Below are positions 34,860 through 44,356 of a DNA stretch of 64,000 nucleotides, piece by piece. Position 1 is the first letter of the stretch; the number at the start of each line of letters is the position of its first letter. This DNA is from UBA5614 sp034678545 (lineage in GTDB: Bacteria; Cloacimonadota; Cloacimonadia; Cloacimonadales; Cloacimonadaceae). The notes under the pieces are model-generated. The model had not been told where the DNA came from and ran no database searches. It was given only the letters and a program-made list of their open reading frames with translations. The stretch spans positions 62,001 to 126,000 of the forward strand of contig JAXDBS010000095.1 in NCBI GenBank assembly GCA_034678545.1, in the 5' to 3' direction. Position numbers and translations under genes: made by a program.

Positions 34860-36113
34860 TCAGGCGCTGTCCCTGACGATTTGGGCGCCGACCGAATTGA
34901 GCTTCTCCTCAATCTTGTCATAGCCGCGGTCGATATGGTAGATGCGGTTCACGATGGTTTCGCCCTGCGCCTTGAGGCCGGCCAGGACCAAGGCGGCGCT
35001 GGCGCGCAGATCGGTGGCCATGACTTCCGCTCCGCTCAACTGACTGACGCCCTTGACGGTGGCTACGTTGAGGTCGAGACTGATGGCTGCCTGCAGGCGG
35101 TTGAGCTCCGCCACATGCATGAAGCGGTCTGGAAAGATGGTGTCGGTGATCACGCTCTGCCCATGGGCCAGGGCCATGAGAACCATGAACTGGGCCTGGA
35201 GGTCGGTCGGGAAACCTGGATAGGGCAGGGTGGTGATATCCACGGGCTTGATCACGCGGACCGGTTCCACTGTGATGGAATCCTCCTGTACGGCGATCCC
35301 GCAGCCGGCAGCGCGCAGCTTTTGGATCAGCTCGTCCAGATGGTGGGGCTGGCAGTTGGCCACGGTCAGGGGCTCGGAACTGAGCGCGCCCGCAATCAGG
35401 AAAGTGCCTGCTTCGATGCGGTCCGAGATCATCTGCATGCCCACCGGAAACAACTCATCAACTCCTCGGACGGTCAGGCGGGTGGTGCCGCGGCCACTGA
35501 TTTTCGCGCCCATCTGGGCCAGGAAATCAATGGTGGAATCAACCTCAGGCTCCATAGCGGCATTGAGCAGTTCAGTCTGACCCTCAGCGGTGACGCAGGC
35601 CATCAGGGTGTTTATGGTGGCGCCCACGGAGGATTTCTCAAATTCGATGACAGCGCCCTTCAGCTTTTTGGCTTTGGCGTGGATGTATCCGTGCTCGATG
35701 CTGACTTCAGCTCCGAGCTTTTCGATCGCTTTCAGGTGCAGGTCCACGGGCCGGGTTCCGATCGCGCAGCCTCCGGGAAACGAGACACGGGCTTCACCCA
35801 GGCGTGCCAGCAGCGGCCCCATTACGTAGATGGAGGCGCGCATCTTGCTCACCAGCTCATAGGGGGCTTCGCAGTAGCAGACATCGGTGGAGTCGATCTG
35901 CATCTTCCCGTCGGCCAGGTCAACCCGGGCTCCGATAACGCGCAGGAGGTGGGCCATGGTCTTGAGGTCAATGAGGTTGGGAACGTTGGAAAGCACCGAC
36001 TTGCCGGGCGCCAGAAGACTGGCAGCCATGACCGGCAGGATGGCATTCTTGGCTCCGCTGACGTGAATCACGCCCGCCAAGGGATTACCGCCCCGGATGA
36101 TAAATCTGTCCAT
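34860..36113 (-). CDS. murA: UDP-N-acetylglucosamine 1-carboxyvinyltransferase
   Basis: 417 residues. First committed step of peptidoglycan synthesis. FIIRGGNPLAGVIHVSGAKNAILPVMAASLL at the N-terminus; the catalytic and fosfomycin-reactive Cys116 lies in PGGCAIGTRPVDLHL, so the protein is expected to be fosfomycin sensitive. C-terminal HVAELNRLQA, DLRASAALVLAGLKAQG and RGYDKIEEKL. The 69-base gap before it carries no clear promoter. Confidence 0.95.
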   Translation of the reverse strand: MDRFIIRGGNPLAGVIHVSGAKNAILPVMAASLLAPGKSVLSNVPNLIDLKTMAHLLRVIGARVDLADGKMQIDSTDVCYCEAPYELVSKMRASIYVMGPLLARLGEARVSFPGGCAIGTRPVDLHLKAIEKLGAEVSIEHGYIHAKAKKLKGAVIEFEKSSVGATINTLMACVTAEGQTELLNAAMEPEVDSTIDFLAQMGAKISGRGTTRLTVRGVDELFPVGMQMISDRIEAGTFLIAGALSSEPLTVANCQPHHLDELIQKLRAAGCGIAVQEDSITVEPVRVIKPVDITTLPYPGFPTDLQAQFMVLMALAHGQSVITDTIFPDRFMHVAELNRLQAAISLDLNVATVKGVSQLSGAEVMATDLRASAALVLAGLKAQGETIVNRIYHIDRGYDKIEEKLNSVGAQIVRDSA

Positions 36114-36182
36114 TAAACCGCCTGTTAAGATGAATACTGATGCAAAGATCGCTTTACGGGAGGGGACTTTTTGTCAATAACT

Positions 36183-37040
36183 TTAGCGGGAGAGGCAGAG
36201 GCAGCGGTCGCGGCCGGCCAGGTCCTTCCGCAGTTCGGATGTGAGGAAACCGTTTTCCCTGGCCAGTTCGATGACTGACCGGGCCTGCGTTTCGCCGATC
36301 TCCAGATAGATCCTGCCCTTGTAACTAAGGCGTTTTGCGGCTTTGGCCAGGATCCTCCGAAAAGCGTCAAGTCCGTCCTTACCAGCAAGCAGAGCCAGTT
36401 GGGGCTCGTGCAGACTGATCTCGGCGGCCAGTCCGGAAAATTCGGAAGTGGAGACATAGGGCGGATTGGAAACTATCAGATCGAATTTCTCCGGCTTTTT
36501 GGGAAAGAGGTCAGCAACCGTGAAGCGCAGTTCAAGGCCCAGGCGGCGGGCGTTGGCGCGAGCCAACAGGATGGCGGGATGGGAGATGTCTGTGGCTGTA
36601 ATCTTTAGATCAGGATTATGGTGTTTCAGGGCCAGGGCGATGGCGCCGCTGCCCGTACCGATGTCCAGAACGGCGAGCAGGCCCTGCTCCCGGTTCAGGA
36701 TCCACTGCACCAGGCATTCAGTTTCGGGACGCGGGATCAGGACGCAGGGATCGACCAGCAGGTCCAGTCCGTAAAAGCAGGTGTGCCCCAGAATGTACTG
36801 CAACGGCTCCTGCAGGATGAGACGGTTGACCCAGTCGCGCCATCTGGTCAGCGCTTCCGCGTCGAGGCGCAAGTCCTTGTGCAGAGCCAGTTCGGGCCGG
36901 GTGAGTCCGGTCAGTTCCGAAAGCAATAGGTGGAATCTGGACAGAGAAATGTTATGTTCAGACGAAAGAGAAACAGATTCCGAAAGCAGCGAGAACAGGT
37001 CGGCAGATCCGTCAGGCGCTTTGCTTGATGTTCTTTTCAA
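36183..37040 (-). CDS. prmC: Peptide chain release factor N5-glutamine methyltransferase
   Basis: 285 residues. Methylates the Gln of the GGQ motif in release factors. N-terminal domain QEPLQYILGHTCFYGLDLLVDPCVLIPRPETECLVQWIL, SAM motif VLDIGTGSGAIALAL, and catalytic FDLIVSNPPYVSTSEF. The N-terminus overlaps the receiver/ATPase gene by 29 bases. There is no prfA in the window. Confidence 0.94.
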   Translation of the reverse strand: MKRTSSKAPDGSADLFSLLSESVSLSSEHNISLSRFHLLLSELTGLTRPELALHKDLRLDAEALTRWRDWVNRLILQEPLQYILGHTCFYGLDLLVDPCVLIPRPETECLVQWILNREQGLLAVLDIGTGSGAIALALKHHNPDLKITATDISHPAILLARANARRLGLELRFTVADLFPKKPEKFDLIVSNPPYVSTSEFSGLAAEISLHEPQLALLAGKDGLDAFRRILAKAAKRLSYKGRIYLEIGETQARSVIELARENGFLTSELRKDLAGRDRCLCLSR

Positions 37041-37923
37041 TGCGGACGAGTCTGCCGCCCTTGCTGAATGAAACCTTGTCGGTGAGGTGGAAGAGGATGG
37101 AGATGCCGCGCCCGTATTCGTCCAACTGGATGCCGTCCGAGTGCCGTACCTTGGTCATCCAGCTTTTATAATCGAAGCCCTGGCCCTCGTCTTCGACCTC
37201 GAAACAGATGGTGTGCCTGATCTGGTTTATGGAAAGGCGGATATGGATCTTCTTGTCGGCTATTTCCTTGTCCTTGAGTTTCGTGTAGATCAGATTCTTG
37301 TAGTCCTCATAACTGAGGGTGCGCTCTTTCATGTTCAAGCGCAGGGTACCGTGGATAAAGGCGTTGTAGAGCATTTCCTCCATGCAGAGCAGCATTTCGT
37401 TGCCAATGGGTTTGGGGAGGCTGAGGCTCTGGGAAAAGAAGCGGGTGAAGATCTTGATGAAATCGACCTGCCTGAACATATGGGAGGGCAAAGACAATTT
37501 AATGTCCAACAGGCTGGCCTTGTTGCTGACGCTGAGGAAATCGATGTCCTCTTTCTTTTTGTTGATCTGGAGCTGGATGGAGTTGAGCAGGTGTTCCGTG
37601 TCAATGGGTTTGCGGATGAAGTCTGAAGCTCCCAGTTGGATGGCGCGGATGAAATAATCCTGTTCCAGGTATCCGGTCATCAGGATAAAGGATATCTGGT
37701 CATAATCCTTGCGCACGTATTCCAGCAGTTCCAAGCCGTTCATGCCGGGCATTTCGATATCGCTGACAACCAGATCATAAGTCTTGGTCGTGATTTTCCG
37801 CAGGGCGTCGTGCCCGTTGTAGGCAGGATCCACATCGTAGCCAGAGACCTGCAGGATCTGCACCAGCCCATCCACAAGGCTGATGCTGTCGTCAACAACC
37901 AGAACCTTGATCTTGTCGCTCAT
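37012..37923 (-). CDS. Receiver domain fused to HATPase (RsbW-like) domain
   Basis: 303 residues. Residues 1-125: response-regulator receiver with acidic pair DD at about 11-12, phosphate-acceptor Asp in LVVSDIEMPG and conserved Lys in FIRKP. Residues 150-300: GHKL ATPase of the anti-sigma/serine-kinase type, with N-box EEMLYNAFIHGT, G1 box EDEGQGFDY, G2 GRGISI. There is no His-phosphotransfer region, so it is not a classic histidine kinase. The next gene upstream is a STAS protein, the usual substrate of RsbW-like kinases. A phosphorylation-controlled partner switch is inferred. Confidence 0.88.
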   Translation of the reverse strand: MSDKIKVLVVDDSISLVDGLVQILQVSGYDVDPAYNGHDALRKITTKTYDLVVSDIEMPGMNGLELLEYVRKDYDQISFILMTGYLEQDYFIRAIQLGASDFIRKPIDTEHLLNSIQLQINKKKEDIDFLSVSNKASLLDIKLSLPSHMFRQVDFIKIFTRFFSQSLSLPKPIGNEMLLCMEEMLYNAFIHGTLRLNMKERTLSYEDYKNLIYTKLKDKEIADKKIHIRLSINQIRHTICFEVEDEGQGFDYKSWMTKVRHSDGIQLDEYGRGISILFHLTDKVSFSKGGRLVRIEKNIKQSA

Positions 37924-37926
37924 GCC

Positions 37927-38235
37927 TCAGCCCTGGTTCACTGTGAAAAGCTGATTGAGTTTAAGCATGGAGAACAATTCATATACGCCGTGGGAGCATC
38001 TGGTGACTTCTATTTCGCCGCCTTTGGCGATGAAGTCCTTGTAGAACAGCAGGATCTTGCCGATGCCGGTGCTGCTGATGTTGCGGCATTCCAGCAGATC
38101 GAGTTCCAAAAAGGTGTAATCCCCGGCCAGGACCTCGTTCAGCTTTTCCTGCAGTATAAAGCTGTTATCACTGGTCAGGACGCCGTTAATCTTGATCTTG
38201 GCGGTTTTATCCGCAAAAGTCAGATCAATACTCAT
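37927..38235 (-). CDS. STAS-domain anti-sigma factor antagonist-like protein
   Basis: 102 residues, single STAS domain. The loop LDLLECRNISSTGIGKILLFYKDFIAKGGEIEV holds Ser-Ser-Thr-Gly at the position where RsbV/SpoIIAA-type proteins are phosphorylated. The GGGGGAT site precedes its ATG. Placed three bases before the receiver/ATPase gene, it is likely its partner. No sigma factor gene is near. Confidence 0.85.
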   Translation of the reverse strand: MSIDLTFADKTAKIKINGVLTSDNSFILQEKLNEVLAGDYTFLELDLLECRNISSTGIGKILLFYKDFIAKGGEIEVTRCSHGVYELFSMLKLNQLFTVNQG

Positions 38236-38296
38236 TGTTATCCCCCGCTCGGATCATTTCCAGTATTTTGCAAGTGAGAAACAATCCATTATGGAC

Positions 38297-38325
38297 ATTT
38301 TACATAAGACGTGATACATTGTCAA
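38297..38325 (-). promoter_or_regulatory. Sigma70-like promoter for STAS operon
   Basis: On the minus strand: TTGACA (38325-38320), exactly 17 bases, TAAAAT (38302-38297), 60-odd bases upstream of the STAS ATG. The rest of the 352-base divergent gap (38236-38587) shows TTGACA at 38493-38498 facing macA but without a convincing -10. Confidence 0.85.
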
Positions 38326-38587
38326 GTGTTTAATTTGGCCCAGCCCTTCCGGACTTGCTTTTCCCAAGTTGGTTTGCGACATTGGTTATCCGTTTTCGGC
38401 CAAAGAGTGAAAAACCTGCAGAGACATTGTTCACATAAGGAATGAGTAAAGGTTTTACCTTTGAATGGTGTAGTAATAAAGACAGGTTTTAATTGACAAT
38501 AAATCTGAATCGTAAATCAGGAAGCGACAGCCGAACAGGTTTTACGGTAATTAGGAAGTATTAAAAACAGATAACATGGAAGTAAGC

Positions 38588-40102
38588 ATGAAGAGAAAAA
38601 TCCGGCTCCTTATCATCCTGGCCCTGATAGCGGCAGTAATAATAGGTTATGCAGCATACAGGAAAAAACAAAGCCGCCCGGAGTGGAGGCTGGCAAGCTC
38701 CAGCCGGGGCACGATCAGGGAAGAGGTCACCGCCAGCGGGACTTTGAGCCCATCATCGCAGGTGGAGGTCGGGACGGAAGTATCCGGCAAGATTGTCAAA
38801 CTCTACAAGGATTTCAACGATGCAGTCAGAAGGGGAGAACTGCTCGCCAAGCTGGACACGGATAACTTGGAAACGAATCTGGAAATGGCCCGTTCCGATG
38901 TCAGCAAGGCGCAGATCAATGTCCGGGAAGCCAAGCTGGACCTGGACCTGCAGACTGAGTTGCATGACAAGGGCATGAGCACCGCCTACGAATTGCAAAA
39001 AGCCCGGAATTCCCATGACCAAGCAGTGCTGAACCTGGCCAACGCCCGCGCCTCCCTCAAGCGCAGCGAAACCAATCTGCATAACGCGATCATCACTTCT
39101 CCCATTGACGGAGTGGTCATTTCCCGCAACGTGGAGGAAGGCCAGACCGTGGCGGCCAGCATGAACGCGCCCACCCTATTCGTCATAGCCAACAACCTGC
39201 AGAAAATGCAGATCAAGGCGGACGTGGACGAGGCAGACATTGGCAAGATCAGGGTCGGGCAGCCAGTGGAGTTCACGGTAGACGCCTTTGCCGACGAGCA
39301 GTTCGAAGGCGCTGTCCAGCAGGTCAGGCTCAGCCCCAGCAGCGCCAATAACGTTGTCACCTACACTGCCATCATTGACGTCCAGAATCCGCAGCTCAAG
39401 CTGCTGCCGGGCATGACGGCCAACGTCACGATCGTGATCCAGTCCCTGGAAAACATTTTGCGCATCCCGGAAGCGGCGATCCGCTTCAAGCCCAGCAAGG
39501 AACTTTGGGAGCAGTTTGGGCTGAGATGGGAAGAGCAGTTGGCTCGCAGTTCCAGCGCCCGTATGCAAAGGGGACAGATGGCCGGCAGCAACGGCCAGAC
39601 AGCGCAAATCGGGCCGACCGGCATGAACAGCACAAGCTCCAAGCCTTCAGCCGGGATACCGGACAGCCTGAACGCAAAACCGGATAAGATGAAATCCGAG
39701 CAGAGAGCCGAATTTCGCCAGAAATTACGCACTGAAGGAAGCAGGCCTGCTCCGGCTGATCAGACCGGTGAACCAAGGACAGGCCGGCAAAGAGGCGACC
39801 CCGGCCAGGGGCATCCCCCGGCGAATGTGGCCGTGACTCAATCTTCCGATCAGAGCGCTCCGGCAGATGCAACGTTTGCAGAAATAAAACCCAGCCGCAA
39901 CAGGATCTGGATCCTGTCAGATGGTAAACCGCAGCCTCTGGAGATCGTTACCGGCATCTCAGACGGCACTTTCATCCAAGTCATCTCGGGATTGAAAGCA
40001 GACCAGCAGTTCATTACAGGAGTCACTTACAAGAATTCCAAGCAGGCCAACGCCACCAACGGATCAGCTTTCAGGTCCGGCGGTTTCGGACCCCCGCGCT
40101 AA
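38588..40102 (+). CDS. MacA-like periplasmic adaptor (HlyD/RND-type membrane fusion protein)
   Basis: 504 residues from ATG 38588. N-terminal membrane anchor (about 6-25), lipoyl/coiled-coil part (GTLSPSSQVEVGTEVSGKIVKLYKDFNDAVRRGELLAKLDTDNLETNLEMA through IDGVVISRNVEEGQTV), beta-barrel domain near 200-290, then an unusual Gln/Ser/Pro-rich insertion (about 300-430) and a C-terminal membrane-proximal part. Bridges the inner-membrane ABC exporter to the outer membrane. The low-complexity insert (residues with QRGQMAGSNGQTAQIG) is not usual in MacA. Eleven bases before the ATPase gene. Confidence 0.88.
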   Translation: MKRKIRLLIILALIAAVIIGYAAYRKKQSRPEWRLASSSRGTIREEVTASGTLSPSSQVEVGTEVSGKIVKLYKDFNDAVRRGELLAKLDTDNLETNLEMARSDVSKAQINVREAKLDLDLQTELHDKGMSTAYELQKARNSHDQAVLNLANARASLKRSETNLHNAIITSPIDGVVISRNVEEGQTVAASMNAPTLFVIANNLQKMQIKADVDEADIGKIRVGQPVEFTVDAFADEQFEGAVQQVRLSPSSANNVVTYTAIIDVQNPQLKLLPGMTANVTIVIQSLENILRIPEAAIRFKPSKELWEQFGLRWEEQLARSSSARMQRGQMAGSNGQTAQIGPTGMNSTSSKPSAGIPDSLNAKPDKMKSEQRAEFRQKLRTEGSRPAPADQTGEPRTGRQRGDPGQGHPPANVAVTQSSDQSAPADATFAEIKPSRNRIWILSDGKPQPLEIVTGISDGTFIQVISGLKADQQFITGVTYKNSKQANATNGSAFRSGGFGPPR

Positions 40103-40112
40103 GGGATCAGGC

Positions 40113-40856
40113 ATGGCGGAAACCCTAGTGAGAATTGAGCACCTGACCAAGGTGTATAAAATGGGCGATGTGGAAGTACACGCACTGCGGGGAGTGGATC
40201 TTCAGATCAGGCAGGGTGAGTTCATAGCCATCATGGGGGCCAGCGGGTCGGGTAAAACCACGCTGATGAACCTGATCGGCTGCCTGGACAAACCGTCGAC
40301 CGGAACCTACAGTCTGGACGGTATTGACGTGCACACGATCTCCGAAGAGGACCTGGCCCAACTGCGCAACCAGAAGATCGGTTATGTCTTCCAATCCTTC
40401 TACCTGCTGCCCCGAACCACGGCTTATGAGAACGTGGAACTGCCGCTTCTGTACAGGACCAGGCTGTCCCATCACGAGCGGAGGGAGCTGACCCACAAAG
40501 CCATGCGCAATGTAAGCATCGAAGACCGGGCCCACCATTTCCCCAACCAGCTTTCCGGAGGCCAGCAGCAACGCGTGGCCATCGCCCGCGCCATAGTCAA
40601 CGAGCCGGTAATCCTGCTGGCTGATGAGCCGACCGGCAACCTAGACTCGCGGACCAGCGTCGAAGTCATGACAGTGTTTCAGGAACTGCACAACAAGGGA
40701 ATAACGATCATCCTGGTCACGCATGAAAATGATATTTCCCAATACGCGCAGCGGATTATCACCTTCCGTGACGGCAGGATCAAATCCGATTTGCCCAACC
40801 ATTCGATCCGCAACGCCTCGGAAGATTTATCGGCGCTTCCGCCCCTGGAGGACTGA
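40113..40856 (+). CDS. ABC transporter ATP-binding protein (MacB/LolD-type)
   Basis: 247 residues. Walker A GASGSGKTT at about 42-50, Q-loop VFQSFYLLPRTTAYENVELPL, signature LSGGQQQRVAIARAI, Walker B VILLADEPTGNLDS, H-loop VTHE. Energises export with the permease just downstream (one base gap: stop TGA, then ATG two bases on). The FtsE/LolD/MacB subfamily pattern is clear. Confidence 0.94.
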   Translation: MAETLVRIEHLTKVYKMGDVEVHALRGVDLQIRQGEFIAIMGASGSGKTTLMNLIGCLDKPSTGTYSLDGIDVHTISEEDLAQLRNQKIGYVFQSFYLLPRTTAYENVELPLLYRTRLSHHERRELTHKAMRNVSIEDRAHHFPNQLSGGQQQRVAIARAIVNEPVILLADEPTGNLDSRTSVEVMTVFQELHNKGITIILVTHENDISQYAQRIITFRDGRIKSDLPNHSIRNASEDLSALPPLED

Positions 40857-40857
40857 C

Positions 40858-42075
40858 ATGACCGTTCCCGCCATTTTCCGGATCGCTGTGAAATCCCTGC
40901 AGCGCAACAAAACCCGCACCATCCTCACCATGCTTGGCATCATCATCGGCGTGGCGGCCGTGATCACCATGCTGGCCATCGGAGGCGGCGCCAAGAAGAT
41001 CGTCGATGAACAGATCAGCAGCATGGGCACCAACGTTCTGACCATTACTTCCAACTTCGGCAGCAACCGCACCACTGCGCGCAGCGAAGCCGGCACAGGC
41101 AACATGCTCACCCTGGAAGACGCCCAGGCCATCCGGGAACAGGTGGGCGGCGTGCTTTACGTTTCGCCTGTAGTCAGGTCCTTCGGCCAGCTCAAATACG
41201 GCAATCAGAACTGGCGCACCCAGGTCATGGGCGCGGATGTGGATTTCTTTTACATTAGGGACATGGAATTGGAACAGGGAGAGTTTTTCAACAGCAGCCA
41301 TGTCCGCTCCGGAGTGAAGGTTTGCGTCATCGGCAAGACCGTGGCGGACAACCTGTTCGGGGATGCCGATCCGATAGACAAAGTGATCCGGGTCAGAAAC
41401 ATACCAGTCAAGGTCGTGGGAGTGCTCAAGTCTAAGGGCCAAAGTGTGATGGGCGGAGATCAGGACGACGTGGTGCTCGCGCCTTATACCATGGTGCTGA
41501 CGAGATTCCTGGGCGGCCGGCGGCCGACGCTCCAGATCTATGCTTCGGCGGAATCAAAGGACGCCATGCTCAGGGTTCAGCAGGATATCACGGACCTTTT
41601 ACAGCAAAGGCACCGGGATACAACTTCGGAGGATTTCTTCGTGCGCAGCCAGACCGACATCGCCGAAACTTCGGAAGAAGTGTCCAATACCATGACGCTT
41701 TTACTGGCCAGCATTGCGGGGATCTCGCTATTGGTAGGCGGGATAGGGATTATGAACATCATGCTGGTATCGGTCACGGAACGCATCAAGGAGATCGGCA
41801 TCCGCATGGCGGTAGGCGCCAAAAAGCGTGATGTGCTGCTTCAGTTCATCATCGAAGCCATCACCATCAGCATCATAGGCGGAGTGATCGGGATCGGGAT
41901 CGGGATTGGGGCTGCCCAGATCATAGGACACACGCAGAATTGGACGATTTCGATCAGCGGTTGGTCAGTGCTGCTGGCAGTGGGCTTTTCCTGCGCTATC
42001 GGCATCTTTTTCGGTTGGTATCCGGCCCGTAAAGCCGCCAATCTGAACCTGATCGACGCCCTCAGGTACGAATAG
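40858..42075 (+). CDS. MacB-like ABC permease
   Basis: 405 residues from ATG 40858, with GGAGGACTGAC before it; an earlier in-frame start lies inside the ATPase gene. First span at about 18-42 (KSLQRNKTRTILTMLGIIIGVAAVITMLAIGGGAKK), large periplasmic MacB_PCD domain, then three C-terminal spans (about 278-300, 325-350, 360-385) ending PARKAANLNLIDALRYE. With MacA-like adaptor and ATPase forms a tripartite export pump; substrate unknown. Converges with the EF-G gene two bases away. Confidence 0.93.
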   Translation: MTVPAIFRIAVKSLQRNKTRTILTMLGIIIGVAAVITMLAIGGGAKKIVDEQISSMGTNVLTITSNFGSNRTTARSEAGTGNMLTLEDAQAIREQVGGVLYVSPVVRSFGQLKYGNQNWRTQVMGADVDFFYIRDMELEQGEFFNSSHVRSGVKVCVIGKTVADNLFGDADPIDKVIRVRNIPVKVVGVLKSKGQSVMGGDQDDVVLAPYTMVLTRFLGGRRPTLQIYASAESKDAMLRVQQDITDLLQQRHRDTTSEDFFVRSQTDIAETSEEVSNTMTLLLASIAGISLLVGGIGIMNIMLVSVTERIKEIGIRMAVGAKKRDVLLQFIIEAITISIIGGVIGIGIGIGAAQIIGHTQNWTISISGWSVLLAVGFSCAIGIFFGWYPARKAANLNLIDALRYE

Positions 42076-42077
42076 AA

Positions 42078-44168
42078 TCAATAGCCCCGGATGCGTTTCA
42101 GGACATTGGCCTGCACATTCGGCGGGGTGATCTCGTATTTCTTGAATTCCAGAGTGTAAACCGCCCGGCCCTGGGACAGGGACCTGATCCGCGTCGCATA
42201 TCCGAACAGCTCGCTGAGCGGGACCTCCGCCACAATTTCCTGCTGGTACTCGTTGTGCCGTCTGAAGAAATCCACCTTGCCGCGCTTGGAGTTGATATCG
42301 CCGATGATATCACCCACAAATTCGTCCGGAGTGAGCACGGACAGAAGCATGATTGGTTCCATGATGACCGCTTCCGCTTCCCGCAGAGCTTTGTTGACAG
42401 CCATGGAGGTGGCGATGTGGAAAGCCATTTCGCTGGAGTTTACCGGATCGAAGCTGCCTCCGACGAGTTCCACCCTCACCCTTTCGACATTGCCGTTGAT
42501 CAGGGGACCGTCATTCAGGGAATTGAGCGCGCTCTCCTGGATCGCTTTCCAATATACGGGCGGGATAATGTCTTCCGAAACCAGATTGGCGTATATGTTC
42601 TTCATGCCTTCCGGCAGGCTGTTCAGCGCAAGCGGCGTAAGGCGGATGCTGACTGCAGCGAAATTGACCTTGCCGCCCATATCGCGCTGGAACATTTCAT
42701 CCATCGAGACCTGTCTGGTGATGGTTTCCTTGTATGACACCTGCGGCGTTCCGACATTGGCCTGGACATTGAATTCCCTTTTGAGGCGGTCCACGATGAT
42801 ATCAAGATGCAGTTCTCCCATGCCCGAGATCAGGGTCTGCCCGGTTTCCTTATCTACGCGCACATTGAAGGTCGGGTCTTCTTCCTCCAGGCGGGACAAG
42901 GCGTCTTTAAGTGCGTCCTGGTCAGCCTTGGTCTTGGGCTCGATGGCGATCGAGATCACTGTGTCAGGGAATTGCATCCTGGATAGCCGGATATTTGCAT
43001 TGTCGGCCGTAATGGTGTCACCCGTGATCAACTGCTTGGGTCCGACCACAGCGCCGATGTCGCCTGCTGTCAGCTGCTCCAGGTCATGCTTGCGGTTGCT
43101 CATCATTTGCAGGATTCGGGACACGCGTTCTTTGCGTCCCGTGGTCTGGTTGACAAAGCTGTCACCTTTTTTCAGGACTCCTGAATAGACGCGGATATAG
43201 ACAAGTTTTCCCACATATTTATCGATCTGGACTTTGAAAGCCAGCGCCACCAGCGGTTCACGGGGATCGCAGGAAACCGTTACTGTTTCGTTTGTTTCGT
43301 GCTTGAATCCCTGGGTGCAGCCGATGTCCAGAGGCGAAGGCAAGTAATCGCAGACTGCATCCAGTAAAAGCTGCACGCCTTTGTTCCTGAGCGAGCTACC
43401 ACACAACACGGGCACCAGCTGATTGCGCACAGTCCCTTTGCGGATGGCCCTTTTCAGCACCCCTTCCGTTATGGCTTCCCCGTCCAGATAGCAGGTGAGC
43501 AGTTCATCATCAAACTCGGCGACCGTTTCCAACAGCTGATCACGGTATAGCCTTGCCTTTTCCAGGTGGCTGTCCGGGATTTCCTCGCGGTGCACGGTGA
43601 AGCCCTGGGAATTGGGGTCGAACTTGAAAACCTGCATAGTTACGAGGTCAATGATGCCGGAAAGGTTTTCCTCTTTGCCGAGCGGGAGGTTGATCGGAAT
43701 CGCCTTGGTGGTCAGGCGCTCGTGGATCATGGCGATGACGCGCTCGTAATCAGATCCCAGCCTGTCCAGTTTGTTTACGAAAGCCAGACGCGGGACCTGA
43801 TAGCGTTCCGCCTGATGCCAGACAGTTTCGGATTGCGGCTCCACTCCGCCTACCCCGCAAAATATACCGACCGCTCCATCCAGTACGCGTAATGATCTTT
43901 CCACTTCTGCTGTAAAATCCACGTGTCCTGGCGTGTCGATGATGTTGATCTGGAAGTCATGCCAATGGCAGGCAACAGTGGCTGCCGTGATCGTGATGCC
44001 GCGTTCGCGTTCCTGTTCCATCCAGTCCGTAAATGTATTGCCGTCGTGGACCTCACCCATCTTGTGCAGAAAGCCGGTGTAGAACAGAATCCTTTCTGTC
44101 GTCGTGGTCTTGCCGGCGTCAATGTGGGCGATGATCCCAATGTTGCGGATCCTGGATAGTTTGGTCAC
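42078..44168 (-). CDS. Elongation factor G family GTPase (EF-G II-like)
   Basis: 696 residues, GTG start at 44168 behind GGGGATAAT. All domains present: G1 AHIDAGKTTTTERI, switch GITITAAT, G3 DTPGHVDF, G4 NKLD, domain II to V ending RGYTLEFKKYEITPPNVQANVLKRIRGY-type tail. Segments such as IFCGVGGVEPQSETVWHQAERYQVP resemble the second EF-G (EF-G II) of delta-proteobacteria more than canonical fusA. It is not beside rpsL-rpsG, where fusA usually lies, so it is probably an accessory or recycling EF-G; canonical fusA elsewhere is expected but unseen. Confidence 0.85.
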   Translation of the reverse strand: MTKLSRIRNIGIIAHIDAGKTTTTERILFYTGFLHKMGEVHDGNTFTDWMEQERERGITITAATVACHWHDFQINIIDTPGHVDFTAEVERSLRVLDGAVGIFCGVGGVEPQSETVWHQAERYQVPRLAFVNKLDRLGSDYERVIAMIHERLTTKAIPINLPLGKEENLSGIIDLVTMQVFKFDPNSQGFTVHREEIPDSHLEKARLYRDQLLETVAEFDDELLTCYLDGEAITEGVLKRAIRKGTVRNQLVPVLCGSSLRNKGVQLLLDAVCDYLPSPLDIGCTQGFKHETNETVTVSCDPREPLVALAFKVQIDKYVGKLVYIRVYSGVLKKGDSFVNQTTGRKERVSRILQMMSNRKHDLEQLTAGDIGAVVGPKQLITGDTITADNANIRLSRMQFPDTVISIAIEPKTKADQDALKDALSRLEEEDPTFNVRVDKETGQTLISGMGELHLDIIVDRLKREFNVQANVGTPQVSYKETITRQVSMDEMFQRDMGGKVNFAAVSIRLTPLALNSLPEGMKNIYANLVSEDIIPPVYWKAIQESALNSLNDGPLINGNVERVRVELVGGSFDPVNSSEMAFHIATSMAVNKALREAEAVIMEPIMLLSVLTPDEFVGDIIGDINSKRGKVDFFRRHNEYQQEIVAEVPLSELFGYATRIRSLSQGRAVYTLEFKKYEITPPNVQANVLKRIRGY

Positions 44169-44356
44169 ATTATCCCCTGTCTATATTCGGAAAAAGTATT
44201 TTTCTGTGACAAAAACACAGATTGTGCCTGGCTGTCCATAAAAAACTTGCGCACCACCGCTAATGTCAACCAATGTGAAATGGAAACCAGATCGGCAGGG
44301 CACCAGCCCCGCCCTTGCATGTCAGCATGGCGCTAACATTAGTGAAACTCTTCCTC

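Noticed and set aside
34881..36116. 411-residue plus-strand frame opposite murA
   Set aside because: Antisense shadow; murA is complete with its catalytic Cys.
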